Source: DASXVX01 sp036504075
Lineage (GTDB): Bacteria > Bacillota > Sulfobacillia > Symbiobacteriales > Symbiobacteriaceae
Assembly: GCA_036504075.1 (NCBI GenBank)
Contig: DASXVX010000057.1
Coordinates: forward strand, 1-64,000
Reading direction: 5' to 3'
Length of the DNA: 64,000 nt
The position numbers were made by a program, and so were the translations under genes. Below are positions 7,766 through 17,250 of this stretch, one piece after another. How positions within the stretch are numbered: position 1 is the first letter of the stretch; each line of letters begins with the position of its first letter. Below the pieces are notes generated by a model. It did no database searches. It was given only the letters and a program-made list of their open reading frames with translations, and had not been told where the DNA came from.

Positions 7766-8347
7766 CTATTGGAAGACCGAGACGGCACAATAGACCAGCA
7801 GGAGCCCCATCGCCACGTTGAACGGTCGCCGATGGCTGGTGAGCAGGCGCTGAAAGATGACGCCGAAGAGCGACCAGGAGGTGGTGGAGGCAAGGGCGAC
7901 GAAGGCTAGCAGGACCGCCATGAGCAGGAGCAGCGCCTGCGAATGGCTGTAGGGCAGCACGAAGTTGGCGGCGACGGTGATCCCGTACATGATCGCTTTC
8001 GGATTAAGGAACTGCAGCCCGAGGCCGGCCCAAAAGGAATTGAGCGCTTCGTCGCGGTCCGCCCGTGCAGCGTCGGTGCTCCAGACCACCTTGGCCGCCA
8101 GGTAAAGCATATACCCGGCCCCCACCACGCTCATGACCAGCCGGAAACGGGGCAGCATGCCCGAGAGCACCAGGCTCAGGTAAGTGCAGAGCAGCATGAT
8201 AAGGAAGAACCCGGCAGCGACCCCAACGTTGAACTTCATGGTCTTCCGCAGCCCAAACCGGTTGGCGTTCGTCATGGACATGATGTTGTTCGGCCCGGGG
8301 GTAAACGATGTCACAAAAACATAAGATACAAATGCCAACCAGTTCAA
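7766..8347 (-). CDS. LysE/RhtB family amino-acid exporter
   Basis: This 193-residue protein has six hydrophobic helices and the family N-terminus SFTPGPNNIMSM followed by the conserved NPK turn (FLNPKAIMY). Known: LysE/RhtB proteins export amino acids or derivatives such as lysine, threonine, cysteine or O-acetylserine; the substrate cannot be read from sequence. The start is TTG at 8347, preceded by GAGGAAG about 10 bases upstream. The gene is divergent from an XRE-cupin regulator, the usual arrangement for control of such exporters by a small ligand. Confidence 0.88.
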   Translation of the reverse strand: MNWLAFVSYVFVTSFTPGPNNIMSMTNANRFGLRKTMKFNVGVAAGFFLIMLLCTYLSLVLSGMLPRFRLVMSVVGAGYMLYLAAKVVWSTDAARADRDEALNSFWAGLGLQFLNPKAIMYGITVAANFVLPYSHSQALLLLMAVLLAFVALASTTSWSLFGVIFQRLLTSHRRPFNVAMGLLLVYCAVSVFQ

Positions 8348-8376
8348 TATGAACGGACTTCCTCTCGACGTCGTGT

Positions 8377-8405
8377 GTTATACTGTGCATGTTGTGCGTT
8401 ATAAC
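8377..8405. promoter_or_regulatory. Dyad in the LysE/XRE divergent control region
   Basis: GTTATA (8377-8382) and TATAAC (8400-8405) form inverted arms inside the 115-base divergent region. TTATACT at 8378 also resembles a -10 box. It is a plausible operator for the adjacent regulator; no experimental match is claimed. Confidence 0.35.
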
Positions 8406-8462
8406 GACCGTCAACCTGATCATACAACGGCCGATGCCACCATACAAGAGGTGAAAGTAGAT

Positions 8463-9017
8463 TTGGAACCGCTGAACATGGTGATCGCGCAGAACTTGCG
8501 GCGATTGCGCGAGGCGAAGAAGTTGAGCCTGGACCGTGTGGCCGAAGTTACGGGTGTGAGCAAAAGCATGCTCGGGCAGATCGAGCGGGGCGAGTCAAAC
8601 CCGACTGTGGCGACGGTTTGGAAGATCGCGGGCGGCCTGAAGGTCTCCTTTACCGCGCTGATCAACTCGCCGCAGCCCGACACCGTCGTCATCGAACGGA
8701 ACGGGGTCGAGCCGCTCGTTGAAGATGCGGGGCGGTACCGCATCTACCCGTTCTTCCCGTATGAAGAGGGCCGGCCCTTTGAGATGTACACGGTGGAGAT
8801 GGCGCGCGGCAGCTATCTGAGTGCCGATGCCCATGGCGCGGGTACCCAGGAGTTCATCACCGTGTTCGAGGGCGAATTGACGCTGCGGGTCGGTGCGGAA
8901 GAGTTCACCGTCGGCACGGGCGATTCGATCCGCTTTAAGGCCGACTGCACCCATGCCTACCACAACTCCGGCGCCGGCGTGACACGCCTGTGCATGGTGA
9001 TTCACTATCAGTCTTAG
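8463..9017 (+). CDS. XRE-family regulator with C-terminal cupin domain
   Basis: The N-terminal helix-turn-helix (about 8-62) carries the XRE pattern LRRLREAKKLSLDRVAEVTG, then SKSMLGQIERGESNPTV. The C-terminal half is a cupin sensor (about 100-180; GTQEFITVFEGELTL and GDSIRFKADCTHAYHN). The frame is open to 8349, but AAGAGGTGAAAG at 8445-8456 favours the TTG at 8463; GTG 8451 and ATG 8478 are alternatives. Known: this class binds small ligands and often represses a neighbouring transporter, here the divergent LysE exporter. Confidence 0.88.
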   Translation: MEPLNMVIAQNLRRLREAKKLSLDRVAEVTGVSKSMLGQIERGESNPTVATVWKIAGGLKVSFTALINSPQPDTVVIERNGVEPLVEDAGRYRIYPFFPYEEGRPFEMYTVEMARGSYLSADAHGAGTQEFITVFEGELTLRVGAEEFTVGTGDSIRFKADCTHAYHNSGAGVTRLCMVIHYQS

Positions 9018-9054
9018 CCCCGAGCCGGCCGTTTCACCAGGCAGGAAAGCGAAA

Positions 9055-9082
9055 GAGCTGCACGCCCTCATGCGCGCAGCTC
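9055..9082. terminator. Hairpin between convergent genes
   Basis: GAGCTGC (9055-9061) pairs with GCAGCTC (9076-9082), with an inner CGC/GCG pairing. It sits in the 89-base gap between convergent genes and may terminate either; there is no good T-tract. Confidence 0.35.
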
Positions 9083-9106
9083 CTGGTGCTTCCGCTCAAC
9101 CCGCCG

Positions 9107-11437
9107 CTAATCGGGCCAGGCGCCGATCGGCTCGTTGCTGGCGGCCCGCACTTGCGTGGAGGCCGATACCTGCCAGCTGGCCACCCCGGCGCTGCCGCCC
9201 CCCTCGATCTCAATGCTTGTGCTTCCGTCGCTGCCCCGTTTGAGCCAGGTGACCTGCCCGGCCTTAAACGCACCTTCGCCCACTTCCCAGCCATATCCGA
9301 TCTGGCTGCCGAATCCGGCCTTGGGGCTCCACGTGCCCGCCACCAGAACGCCCTCGCCCACCTGAATCTTGAACTCGTTGGTCTCCGGCTTCCACTCGAC
9401 CTCGGCCACGCCGATGCCCAGGACGAGCGCCGGAGACGAGTCCGTCTCGATCTTCCAGTTCGGCTGGCCCCCGGGTTTCGTCCCGCATTTATCCAGGCTG
9501 GCGGAGTAGACCGGGTCGAGGACTGCGAAGGGCATCATGAGCCCCGCCAGGATCACAGACTGGAAGAGTTCGCTGGCCTCCGGAATATCCAGTTGTGTGA
9601 AATCCGCGGTGCGAGAGAGGCGCTTCGCTGCCTCCTGCATGGGGCGCTCGTAGTCGTCGTGCACGGTCTTGTCGAACGCCCGGCGGGCATCGTCGCCGTT
9701 GGCGTAGTTGACCATATTGGCCTGGGCCTCGGTCAGGACCATTTGCAGCAGGATCGGCCCCAGGCTGATTTCGGCTGCCGCCTGTTTCCGCAGGTACATG
9801 GTCTTGATGCCGGTGGCCTGGATGTTGGCGGCGTCCACGATCTTTTGCATCTGATCGACGGTAGCGACCCAGTTGTTCGCCCACCGGGTCAGGTCATCGC
9901 AGGCGCTCTTTCCCTGGGGCAGCGCCTTCGCCGCCGCACCCTCCAGGCTCTTGTACGTGGCGTCGGCCAGATCCTTCAGTGCCTGGGCTTCTTCCTTCCA
10001 GACTCGCTCGCTCTCCTGCGCCACGATCATATCCCACTGGCCGGACATCCCCAGATCACTCCAGGGGGTGGGGAACTCGGTGTCGCCGTTGGCGACAGCT
10101 GCGGCATCTTCCTTTTCGTACTGGGCCCGGTACTGGTCAAGGGTCGCCGGTTTTGTCGGCGCGGAAGCCACCGCCATGATCAGCGCTTCGCGGTCGTGCG
10201 GGCTCAACCGGGCCGCTTCCTTGAACTGGGCGGCGGCCCCGGCGGTATCGCCCAGCCTGAGGAGAGTGGCGCCCAGGTTCAGGTGGTACTGCCCCGCCTT
10301 CTTGCAGCCGGCCACCGCCTCCTGGTAATACGTGCGGGCGTCGGCATCCTGCCCGTTGCGGGCCAGGACCCACCCGATGTTGTTACTCGTGGCGCAGGCG
10401 GCAGGAGTGATCTCCCGCGCCCGGGCCAGGAGCACCAGGGCATCCTGGTACTTCCCTTCCTGCGCCAGAATGAAGCCCAGGTTGGCCAGGGCCGAATCCC
10501 GGGCCGGGCTGGCGGCGAACGATTTGCCAAATGCCCACTGTGCTTCATCCAGGTTGCCGATCAGCAGGGCCTCCATGCCGGCCTGCTCATAGAGCGAGGC
10601 CAGCACGGCGGGGTCGGCGGTCTTCTGCGCGGTCCAGAGCAGCCGGAGCCTGGTCTCCAGGTCGGGCGGCACGCGTTTCGCCGCGTCGTTCAGCATCTGC
10701 GCGGCCAGGGCGGCGGCGGCCTTCGCGTCGGGGGCCGGCAGCGCCAGCGGCGCCGCGGTGGCGAAGTCGGCCGCGGTCACGGCCTTGTCGCCGTTCCGGT
10801 CCCAGCGGGTCAGGTAGACCATGAGTGCAAACAGGTCCAGGGTATCCTTGTTGCCGTCGCCGTTGACATCCACGGGGATGTTGGCCGGGGCCGTCAGCAT
10901 GGCTGCGAGGTCGGCGCCGTCCACCTTGCCGTCGCCGTTGACGTCCATGGCCTGCCAGTTGCCGGCGGGCGGCGGGCCACCGGCGGCGGGCGGCGTAACG
11001 TGGATGATGCGGGCCGCCGCATCGTACTGCACGTCGCAGCCGAGCCCTTCGGCCACGAACCGGACGGGCACATAGGTACGGCTGTCATATAGCAGGGCCG
11101 GCACCGCCAGGGTGACCGGCAGGGTCGTGCCGCCCTCGGTTACGGTGGCGTCGGCCGAGCCTACCTGCAAATGCACCACGCGGCTGCCGAGCGTCAGGGT
11201 GATGCCTTGCGTCGTGGCGTCCCAGAGCAACGTGGCCCCCACGGCGTCGGAAACCGCCCGCAGGGGGACCAGGTTGCGGTCGCCCACGGCAATGAGGGGT
11301 GCGTCAAGCACCCGGTCGGCTACCATGACCCGGACATCGGTCGGCTGCGGTGCTTCCGCCCGAGCCCGGGGCAGGGGCCCTACCAGCGAGAACACGAGCC
11401 CGACCGTCACCAGCAGCGCAACCCATCGCTTGTTCAT
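9107..11437 (-). CDS. Secreted protein with copper-amine-oxidase stalk, dockerin-like and TPR domains
   Basis: This 776-residue protein has a signal peptide (MNKRWVALLVTVGLVFSLVG, cleavage near ARA-EA at 28). A copper amine oxidase N-terminal/stalk domain follows at about 35-150 (VPLRAVSDAVGATLLWD and YVPVRFVAEGLGCDV). Next come three EF-hand-like dockerin loops (DVNGDGKVDGADL, DVNGDGNKDTLDL, DRNGDKAVTAADF) at about 164-230, then TPR-like helices at about 280-420. The C-terminal region is unassigned and beta-rich. AGGAGGAG precedes the ATG. It probably acts at the cell surface in protein assembly; no cohesin partner is visible in this window. Confidence 0.82.
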   Translation of the reverse strand: MNKRWVALLVTVGLVFSLVGPLPRARAEAPQPTDVRVMVADRVLDAPLIAVGDRNLVPLRAVSDAVGATLLWDATTQGITLTLGSRVVHLQVGSADATVTEGGTTLPVTLAVPALLYDSRTYVPVRFVAEGLGCDVQYDAAARIIHVTPPAAGGPPPAGNWQAMDVNGDGKVDGADLAAMLTAPANIPVDVNGDGNKDTLDLFALMVYLTRWDRNGDKAVTAADFATAAPLALPAPDAKAAAALAAQMLNDAAKRVPPDLETRLRLLWTAQKTADPAVLASLYEQAGMEALLIGNLDEAQWAFGKSFAASPARDSALANLGFILAQEGKYQDALVLLARAREITPAACATSNNIGWVLARNGQDADARTYYQEAVAGCKKAGQYHLNLGATLLRLGDTAGAAAQFKEAARLSPHDREALIMAVASAPTKPATLDQYRAQYEKEDAAAVANGDTEFPTPWSDLGMSGQWDMIVAQESERVWKEEAQALKDLADATYKSLEGAAAKALPQGKSACDDLTRWANNWVATVDQMQKIVDAANIQATGIKTMYLRKQAAAEISLGPILLQMVLTEAQANMVNYANGDDARRAFDKTVHDDYERPMQEAAKRLSRTADFTQLDIPEASELFQSVILAGLMMPFAVLDPVYSASLDKCGTKPGGQPNWKIETDSSPALVLGIGVAEVEWKPETNEFKIQVGEGVLVAGTWSPKAGFGSQIGYGWEVGEGAFKAGQVTWLKRGSDGSTSIEIEGGGSAGVASWQVSASTQVRAASNEPIGAWPD

Positions 11438-11724
11438 ACGCCATCTCCTCCTGAGTGCCGCGGACTTGCTCTATTACCTACCTTGCTATATATCACGCCT
11501 CACTTAATACCAGGTTAAGAGAAACTCAAAGGCGAAAAGCGACAGGGTATCGATCAGGCCGGGGTGGCGTTTCTTTCAGGCCGGTCCCATGGCTGCTGAG
11601 CTGAACGGTTCATATACATGGGACCTTTGGGCACAATTCCGAGCGGCGCATGGCATCGCGAGGCCGTTTGTAATAAAATTCAAGCTATAGCAACTGATCC
11701 CGGAGCCCCCGAGGAGGGTGTGAC

Positions 11725-12789
11725 GTGTGGCGTATTTTGAACTGGCTCCGCCCGGCTGAAGGCCAATCCCTGGTCGCCCTGGCGATGTTCATGACCGCCC
11801 TCCTGGGCATGGCGGCCGTTTCGATCGACATCGGCGTCCTTTACGTAGAACAACAGCACCTGCAGAATTCGGTGGACGTGGCCGCACTGGCCGCCGGGCA
11901 GGACATGCCCGATACCACCCTGGCTACCACCACAGCGAATTCCTATGTGCAGCGAAATGCACCGAATGCGACGGCCGTCGTCACTTTCCCGGATTCGCAG
12001 ACCGTGTCAATCAAAGCCACCCGCACCGTCAACTTCATGTTCGCCAAAGTGCTGGGTCTTACGAGCACCACCATTCAGGCCGCAGGGTCAGGCACTGCCG
12101 GGCGCATCGGCGAGGCGCTGGACTACACGCTGTTTTCGGGCAGCACGACGGTCCCTTTGACGCTGAATGGTTCTAACCAGTATATCGGCGGCAACGTACA
12201 TACGAACAAAAACTGGGATTCCAACGGCTCGCAGCTGACCATTACCGGGGCGTTGGAGGCAGTGACCAGCATTCTCACCAACGGCAGTCAGATCAATATC
12301 GCGCAGCGGATCCAAAACGCACCGTTCGTGCCGATGCCGGACTTCTCGGAAACCATCAAGGCCAAGGCCCAGGCGGCCGGCACCTATTTTGTGGGCAACA
12401 AGACCTACAGTAGCAGCCAGATTACCGTGGATTCGCCCATCTATATCCAGGGGAACCTGACGATTAACGGCAGCCGCTTTACCGGCCGGGGCACAATTGT
12501 GGCCACGGGAAGCATCACGTTCAATGGGAGCAGCCAGCGCGTAAACGCCACGGACGCCCTGGCGTTTTACTCGAAGACCGGGAATATCACGCTGAACGGC
12601 TCCAACGTCACGATTGACGGCATTGTGTATGCGCCCAACGGCAACATTGATTTTAACGGCTCAAACCAGACGATTCATGGCCGGGTGATCGGCAATACGG
12701 TCACCTTCAACGGCAGCCAGTTGAACCTTTCGAGCAGCAACAACGACCTGGCGGCGTTGCCGTCGACCGGCGTAAAACTGGTCCACTGA
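11725..12789 (+). CDS. TadE/TadG-like protein with repetitive NGS beta-structure
   Basis: This 354-residue protein starts with the Tad pilus-like anchor: EGQSLVALAMFMTALLGMAA, then the IDIGVLYVEQQHLQNSVDVAALAAGQ type of sequence seen in TadG-like proteins. From about 140 it becomes a repetitive beta-rich region with eight NGS motifs (LNGSNQ, SNGSQL, TNGSQI, INGSRF, FNGSSQ, LNGSNV, FNGSNQ, FNGSQL), suggesting a beta-helix or bactofilin-like fold. The start is GTG at 11725 after GAGGAGGG. No other Tad pilus gene is nearby. The 287 bases before it hold no gene. Confidence 0.72.
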   Translation: MWRILNWLRPAEGQSLVALAMFMTALLGMAAVSIDIGVLYVEQQHLQNSVDVAALAAGQDMPDTTLATTTANSYVQRNAPNATAVVTFPDSQTVSIKATRTVNFMFAKVLGLTSTTIQAAGSGTAGRIGEALDYTLFSGSTTVPLTLNGSNQYIGGNVHTNKNWDSNGSQLTITGALEAVTSILTNGSQINIAQRIQNAPFVPMPDFSETIKAKAQAAGTYFVGNKTYSSSQITVDSPIYIQGNLTINGSRFTGRGTIVATGSITFNGSSQRVNATDALAFYSKTGNITLNGSNVTIDGIVYAPNGNIDFNGSNQTIHGRVIGNTVTFNGSQLNLSSSNNDLAALPSTGVKLVH

Positions 12790-12833
12790 CGGGCCGGCGC
12801 TCCGCTCCCCGGAACCCGCAGTTGTAGCCGAAC

Positions 12834-12879
12834 GCCCCCGTGCTTGCTAGAGTGGTGCTAACCCACAGCAAGGCGGGGG
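12834..12879 (+). other. Hairpin covering the ribosome site of the following small ORF
   Basis: GCCCCCG-tg-CTTGCT (12834-12848) pairs with AGCAAG-g-CGGGGG (12867-12879). The right arm includes the AAGGCGGGGG ribosome site of the ORF at 12887, and ATTTT follows, so this is either a terminator for the TadG-like gene or a translation switch. Confidence 0.4.
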
Positions 12880-12886
12880 TGATTTT

Positions 12887-13054
12887 ATGGCGATGCGGAT
12901 GCGAATGGTCAGCGCAGCGCTGATCCTGGTGGTTCTGGCCGCCGTGGTGGCGCCGGCGGCGGCGCCCAGGCGGTGGCTATGGTCGAAAGCACGCATTCGG
13001 AATATCCACATTGGTGGTCTCGATGGATTGCCAAAACAGGCCGAATTGGATTAA
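12887..13054 (+). CDS. Short ORF with signal peptide, possibly truncated
   Basis: This 55-residue frame begins MAMRMRMVSAALILVVLAAV and continues to an Ala-rich stretch (APAAA), a convincing Sec signal peptide. The remaining 30 residues (PRRWLWSKARIRN and on) look unlike a folded protein. A one-base shift near 12970 would instead give QAVAMVESTHSEYPHWWSRW, ending at 13058. Either this is a very small secreted peptide or the signal-peptide end of a decayed gene. The ribosome site lies in the hairpin at 12834-12879. The rest of 13055-13268 holds no gene I can support. Confidence 0.4.
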   Translation: MAMRMRMVSAALILVVLAAVVAPAAAPRRWLWSKARIRNIHIGGLDGLPKQAELD

Positions 13055-13268
13055 GGTAGTATTAAGCAGTTCGTACTCTACTTTACAGCAAGGATGCCGG
13101 CATGCATTACAATCATCAACGCACTTCACGCATGGTGGTCACCGCTGCACGCATGTTCTGGTCTGTTGGCTGGCGGAGCAATTTCCGCCGGCTTTGGCGC
13201 GCTTGCCGGAGCCTCGTCCCATCGCTGGTTCACACACAGGGTGAGATGTAGAGGAGTGAACTCGGTTC

Positions 13269-16200
13269 ATGGGACATGCGGATAAATTGAAGCCGAAGTT
13301 GCTGCCTGGCGCCGGCAGTTGGCTTGCCCCCGGCCGGTTTGACTCCGTAAGTGCTGAGTCCATGATTCGCCTGATTTCGTGGCTGACCGTCGGAACGGCG
13401 ACCGTTTTGAGCCTGAGCACGAAAGCGTTCGGGCATCTGCCCTGGGAATGGTCTGCTGCGGCCTGCACGCTGGCTCTGGCCCATAGCCCCCAGCGTACGC
13501 CCGCGGGCTGGATCTACGCGGCGCTGACGGCCGCCGCCGGGCTGCTGGCTGTTTCGGGGGCCATCCCGGACGCCAACCTCCCCGGCCTCTTTCTGTACGC
13601 GACCGTGGTGGCCATAAACGCGGCCGCCCGCCTCTCTCTGGCCGGTGGAATGGCCTGGGTCGCGGCCAGCACCGTTGTCTCCCTCTCGGCTTTCCGGCAG
13701 TGGGGGATTCCCATGGAGCAGGACTGGCTTATATTGAACGCGGTCAACTGGTTGCTCATCTTCCTCTTTACGCGGGGCATGCTGGCGGGGCGCAGATCGG
13801 TCGTTGCCCTCAACGACGAGTTGCAGCGCCAGGCCGGCGCGCTACAGCGGAGCATGGACCTCTCTTTGGACATGATCGTGACGATTGCGCTCGACGGACG
13901 GTATCTGTCCGTGAGCCGGGCTGCCCGCACGATCTTGGGGTACGAACCGAACGAGATGGTGAACCGGCAGTTCGAGTCGTTCGTTCACCCGGACGACGTG
14001 ATCGCCTGCGTCCGAAAGTCGGCGGAACTCCTCCGGGACCGGTCGATGTCGCAGTTTCAGGCCCGGCACATGACCAGGGACGGCCGGGTGGTATGGCTGG
14101 AGTGGACGGCGGTGGCGCTACCCGCTGAAGGGTGCATTTACGCGATCGCCCGGGACGTGACGGCGCGCAGAGAGCAGGCTGCCCGCATTCAGGAGAGCGA
14201 GCAGCGATACCGGTCGCTCTTTGATTACAACCCAGAGGCGGCTTTCTCGTTGGACCTGGAGGGCCGCCTGGTGGCCATGAACGCCGCCGGGGAGCGGCTG
14301 GCCGGCGCCAGGTTGGAAGACATGGTCGGCAAGTCTTTTCTGCTGTTTGTGCCCCCGGAGGAGCAGGCGGCGATGTTGCGTGGCCTGCGGGCCGCCGCGG
14401 GCGGCGAACCGCAGCAGTCCGAGGTCTCGATCGTCAATCAGAGCGGCGAGATCCGCCGGGTCAGTGCAACGGCCTCGCCGATCGTGGTGGACGGGGCGGT
14501 GGTGGGCATCTTCGGCGTGGCCAAGGACATTACCGAACAGCGTCGCGTCGAGCGGGCGTTCCGGGACCAGGAGCGGCTCTACCGGCTCCTGGCGGAAAAC
14601 TCCCGGGACCTCATTGTGCTGCGTGGGCCGCAAGGCGAAGCTCAGTTTATCAGTCCGGCGGTTGAGCAGATACTGGGTTATACCGCGTGCGAGTATGCCG
14701 CCATGCCGAACGCCGACCTCATTCACCCCGACGACCTCCCGCAGGTCCTGCGCGTGCGGGCGGAAGCCCTTAGCGGCAAGGTCGCCGACTTCACGTATCG
14801 GGTGAGCCACAAGAACGGCCACCTGGTCTGGCTGGAGGCCCTGATCCGGCCGATTCTGGATGAGCAGGGAAACCCGGTGGGCACGCTGACGACGGCCCGC
14901 GACGTGACCGAACGGGTGCGAATGGAGCAGCAGGTGCAGGAGAGCGAGCAACGCTACCGGTCGCTGTTTGAGCACAACGAGGACATGGTGGCGGTCTTTG
15001 ATTTGCACGGCAACCTGTTGGATGCCAACCCGCGGACGGAACAACTGACCGGATACCCGAAAGCCGCGTTCCGGGGCTTACTGTTCCAGGCGCACTTGAG
15101 CCGGGGGCATGCCGACTCGCTGGGAGACCATCGGGAACGTGTCAGGCGCGGCGAACTCGACACCTACGAAGCGGTCATCCCCCATCGGGACGGCCACGGG
15201 ATGCTGTTCCGCATCACGATGGTTCCGGTGGCTGCGGGGGGAGAGAGCCACGGCTATTTCTGCGTGGCCAGAGACATTACGGAGTCCCGGCGCCGGGAGC
15301 AGCGCCTCCGCTTCCTCGAGAAGGCCGGGGCGGTGCTGGCCTCGACGCTGGACTACCAGGCGACGCTGTCAGCCGTGGCGGAACTGGCGGTTGAAGAACT
15401 GGCCGACTGCTGCTCGGTCGATATGCTCCAGGACGATGGCCAGGTGCGGCCGGTGGCCGTCGCCCACCCGTGCCAGAGTGGCGACGGCGAGGTGGTGCCG
15501 TGGACGTGCAGCAAGCTCGAGGGGGCGCCAGATGACCTTCACCCCGTTGGGCGCGTCATTCGGAGCGGTCGATCCCTTCTGGTGTCGGATGTACGGGGCG
15601 CTTCGTCACAACCGGTGGACGGGAATCAGGAGTACCGGCAACCGTGCGCCGCACTGGGAGTTTCGTCTTACATCGTTGTGCCGGTGCGGACGCACGGGCG
15701 CGTCATGGGCGCCATTAGCCTGTGTCAGGTGCAGTCGAAGCTACGGTTTGGCGAGGCGGACCGGGCGGCAGCAGAAGAGTTGGCACGCATGGTGGGACTG
15801 GCCGTTGACAACAGCCTCCTGTACAAGCGAGCGCAGTGGGCCGCACTGCACGATCCACTGACTGAACTGCCGAACCGGACGCTGCTGTCTGCCCACATGG
15901 AGTCGGCTTTTGCGGTTCCCGACCGGGGGGTGGGCGGGACGTTCGCCGTGCTCTTCCTCGACCTGGATAACTTCAAGGTTGTGAACGACAGCCTTGGGCA
16001 TCACGCCGGGGATGAGCTCTTGCGGGCGGTGGCAGCCCGGATTTCCGAGTGTCTCATGCCGGGGGAGATGGTGGCCCGGTTTGGGGGCGATGAATTCGTC
16101 ATTCTGCTGGAGAAAGCGACTCTGGCAGAGGCCGAATCGGCTGCAGGCCGGATCCTGCAGGGATTCCGGGCGCCGTTTGACCTACATTTCGACACGGTGA

Positions 16201-17126
16201 ACGTGTCGGCCAGCATCGGGATCGTGTTGTCGACGGCGTGCCGGGACCCGGGGGATATGGTCCGGCGGGCGGATATCGCCATGTACCAGGCCAAGCGGCA
16301 GGGTAGAGCCCGCTATTCGGTCTTCGATGCCGCGCTGGATGCCGCGGCCGTGGAGCGGCTGCAGTTGGAGATGGACATGCGGCAAGCGCTGAAACGCCAG
16401 GAGTTCGAACTGGAGTATCAGCCGATTGTGGACCTGCAAACGGGCGAAACGGTGATGCTGGAGGCACTGGTGCGCTGGCGGCACCCGAAGCGGGGCCGGC
16501 TGATGCCGGGTGCGTTCATCGAACTGGCGGAAGAGTCCGGGGCGATCATCGAACTGGGCAGGTGGGTGCTGTTCCAGGCGTGTCGCCAGGCGCGGCAGTG
16601 GCAGGCGGATTTTGGGCTGCCCCGCCTGGGCATTTCGGTGAACTTGTCACCGCGGCAGTTCCAGGACCCGGAACTGCTGGCTGCCGTCAGCGCCGTTTTG
16701 CGGGAAACTGGCTTGCCACCGCATTCACTGGAGTTGGAGATCACCGAGTCGTTGCTGATGCAGGACGACGCCGCCACGCTTGACACCGTCCACGCACTGC
16801 TGAACCTGGGCGCGCATCTGGCGTTGGACGACTTTGGCACTGGATACTCCGCCCTCAACTACCTCAAACGGTTCCCGCTCCACACCGTGAAAATCGACCG
16901 TTCCTTCACGGAAGGACTGGACGGGTCCACCAAGGATGCGGCCGTCGTGGGGGCGGTGGTGATGGTGGCGAAGGCACTGGGCATGCAGGTCACGGCCGAG
17001 GGCGTAGAGACTGCGACCCAGTGGGACCGGCTTCGGGTCCTGGGCTGTGACCGGGGCCAGGGGTATCATTTTGCCAGACCGCTTTCGGTGGCGGCGGTGG
17101 AGTCGATGCTGGGCGGCGAAGACTGA
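13269..17126 (+). CDS. Membrane-anchored PAS-PAS-PAS-PAS-GAF-GGDEF-EAL protein
   Basis: This 1285-residue c-di-GMP signalling protein has hydrophobic helices at about 35-180, four PAS/PAC sensor units (about 195-300, 305-425, 430-555, 560-685), a GAF domain (about 695-850), a diguanylate cyclase domain with intact RFGGDEF (939-943), and a phosphodiesterase domain with intact EAL (1065-1067), ITESLL and DDFGTGYS. Both catalytic motifs are canonical, so it may make and break c-di-GMP under sensor control. The ATG at 13269 follows AGAGGAG by about 12 bases, slightly long. The gene stands alone. Confidence 0.92.
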   Translation: MGHADKLKPKLLPGAGSWLAPGRFDSVSAESMIRLISWLTVGTATVLSLSTKAFGHLPWEWSAAACTLALAHSPQRTPAGWIYAALTAAAGLLAVSGAIPDANLPGLFLYATVVAINAAARLSLAGGMAWVAASTVVSLSAFRQWGIPMEQDWLILNAVNWLLIFLFTRGMLAGRRSVVALNDELQRQAGALQRSMDLSLDMIVTIALDGRYLSVSRAARTILGYEPNEMVNRQFESFVHPDDVIACVRKSAELLRDRSMSQFQARHMTRDGRVVWLEWTAVALPAEGCIYAIARDVTARREQAARIQESEQRYRSLFDYNPEAAFSLDLEGRLVAMNAAGERLAGARLEDMVGKSFLLFVPPEEQAAMLRGLRAAAGGEPQQSEVSIVNQSGEIRRVSATASPIVVDGAVVGIFGVAKDITEQRRVERAFRDQERLYRLLAENSRDLIVLRGPQGEAQFISPAVEQILGYTACEYAAMPNADLIHPDDLPQVLRVRAEALSGKVADFTYRVSHKNGHLVWLEALIRPILDEQGNPVGTLTTARDVTERVRMEQQVQESEQRYRSLFEHNEDMVAVFDLHGNLLDANPRTEQLTGYPKAAFRGLLFQAHLSRGHADSLGDHRERVRRGELDTYEAVIPHRDGHGMLFRITMVPVAAGGESHGYFCVARDITESRRREQRLRFLEKAGAVLASTLDYQATLSAVAELAVEELADCCSVDMLQDDGQVRPVAVAHPCQSGDGEVVPWTCSKLEGAPDDLHPVGRVIRSGRSLLVSDVRGASSQPVDGNQEYRQPCAALGVSSYIVVPVRTHGRVMGAISLCQVQSKLRFGEADRAAAEELARMVGLAVDNSLLYKRAQWAALHDPLTELPNRTLLSAHMESAFAVPDRGVGGTFAVLFLDLDNFKVVNDSLGHHAGDELLRAVAARISECLMPGEMVARFGGDEFVILLEKATLAEAESAAGRILQGFRAPFDLHFDTVNVSASIGIVLSTACRDPGDMVRRADIAMYQAKRQGRARYSVFDAALDAAAVERLQLEMDMRQALKRQEFELEYQPIVDLQTGETVMLEALVRWRHPKRGRLMPGAFIELAEESGAIIELGRWVLFQACRQARQWQADFGLPRLGISVNLSPRQFQDPELLAAVSAVLRETGLPPHSLELEITESLLMQDDAATLDTVHALLNLGAHLALDDFGTGYSALNYLKRFPLHTVKIDRSFTEGLDGSTKDAAVVGAVVMVAKALGMQVTAEGVETATQWDRLRVLGCDRGQGYHFARPLSVAAVESMLGGED

Positions 17127-17179
17127 GTAGCTACGCCCCCGCTGCGGGGAGCGCCAGCCGGAACGTATTCATACGAATA

Positions 17180-17203
17180 GGGGGAGCCCATTCGGACTCC
17201 CCC
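17180..17203. terminator. Terminator between convergent genes
   Basis: GGGGGAGCCC (17180-17189) pairs with GGACTCCCCC (17194-17203) with one mismatch and a 4-base loop. It sits in the 124-base gap between the convergent genes ending at 17126 and 17251. Confidence 0.55.
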
Positions 17204-17250
17204 CATTGGCGGGCCAGTGGGCACAGGGACAAAACGCGTCAGGCGCCGGT

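Noticed and set aside
8990..11092. A 700-codon plus-strand open frame
   Set aside because: It lies antisense to the stalk/dockerin/TPR gene, is rich in His/Arg/Gly/Pro as expected of GC-rich shadow frames, and lacks any domain or good start.
13094..13285. 63-residue plus-strand frame with a Gly/Ala hydrophobic stretch
   Set aside because: The ribosome site touches the start, the frame overlaps the next gene, and codon use is poor.
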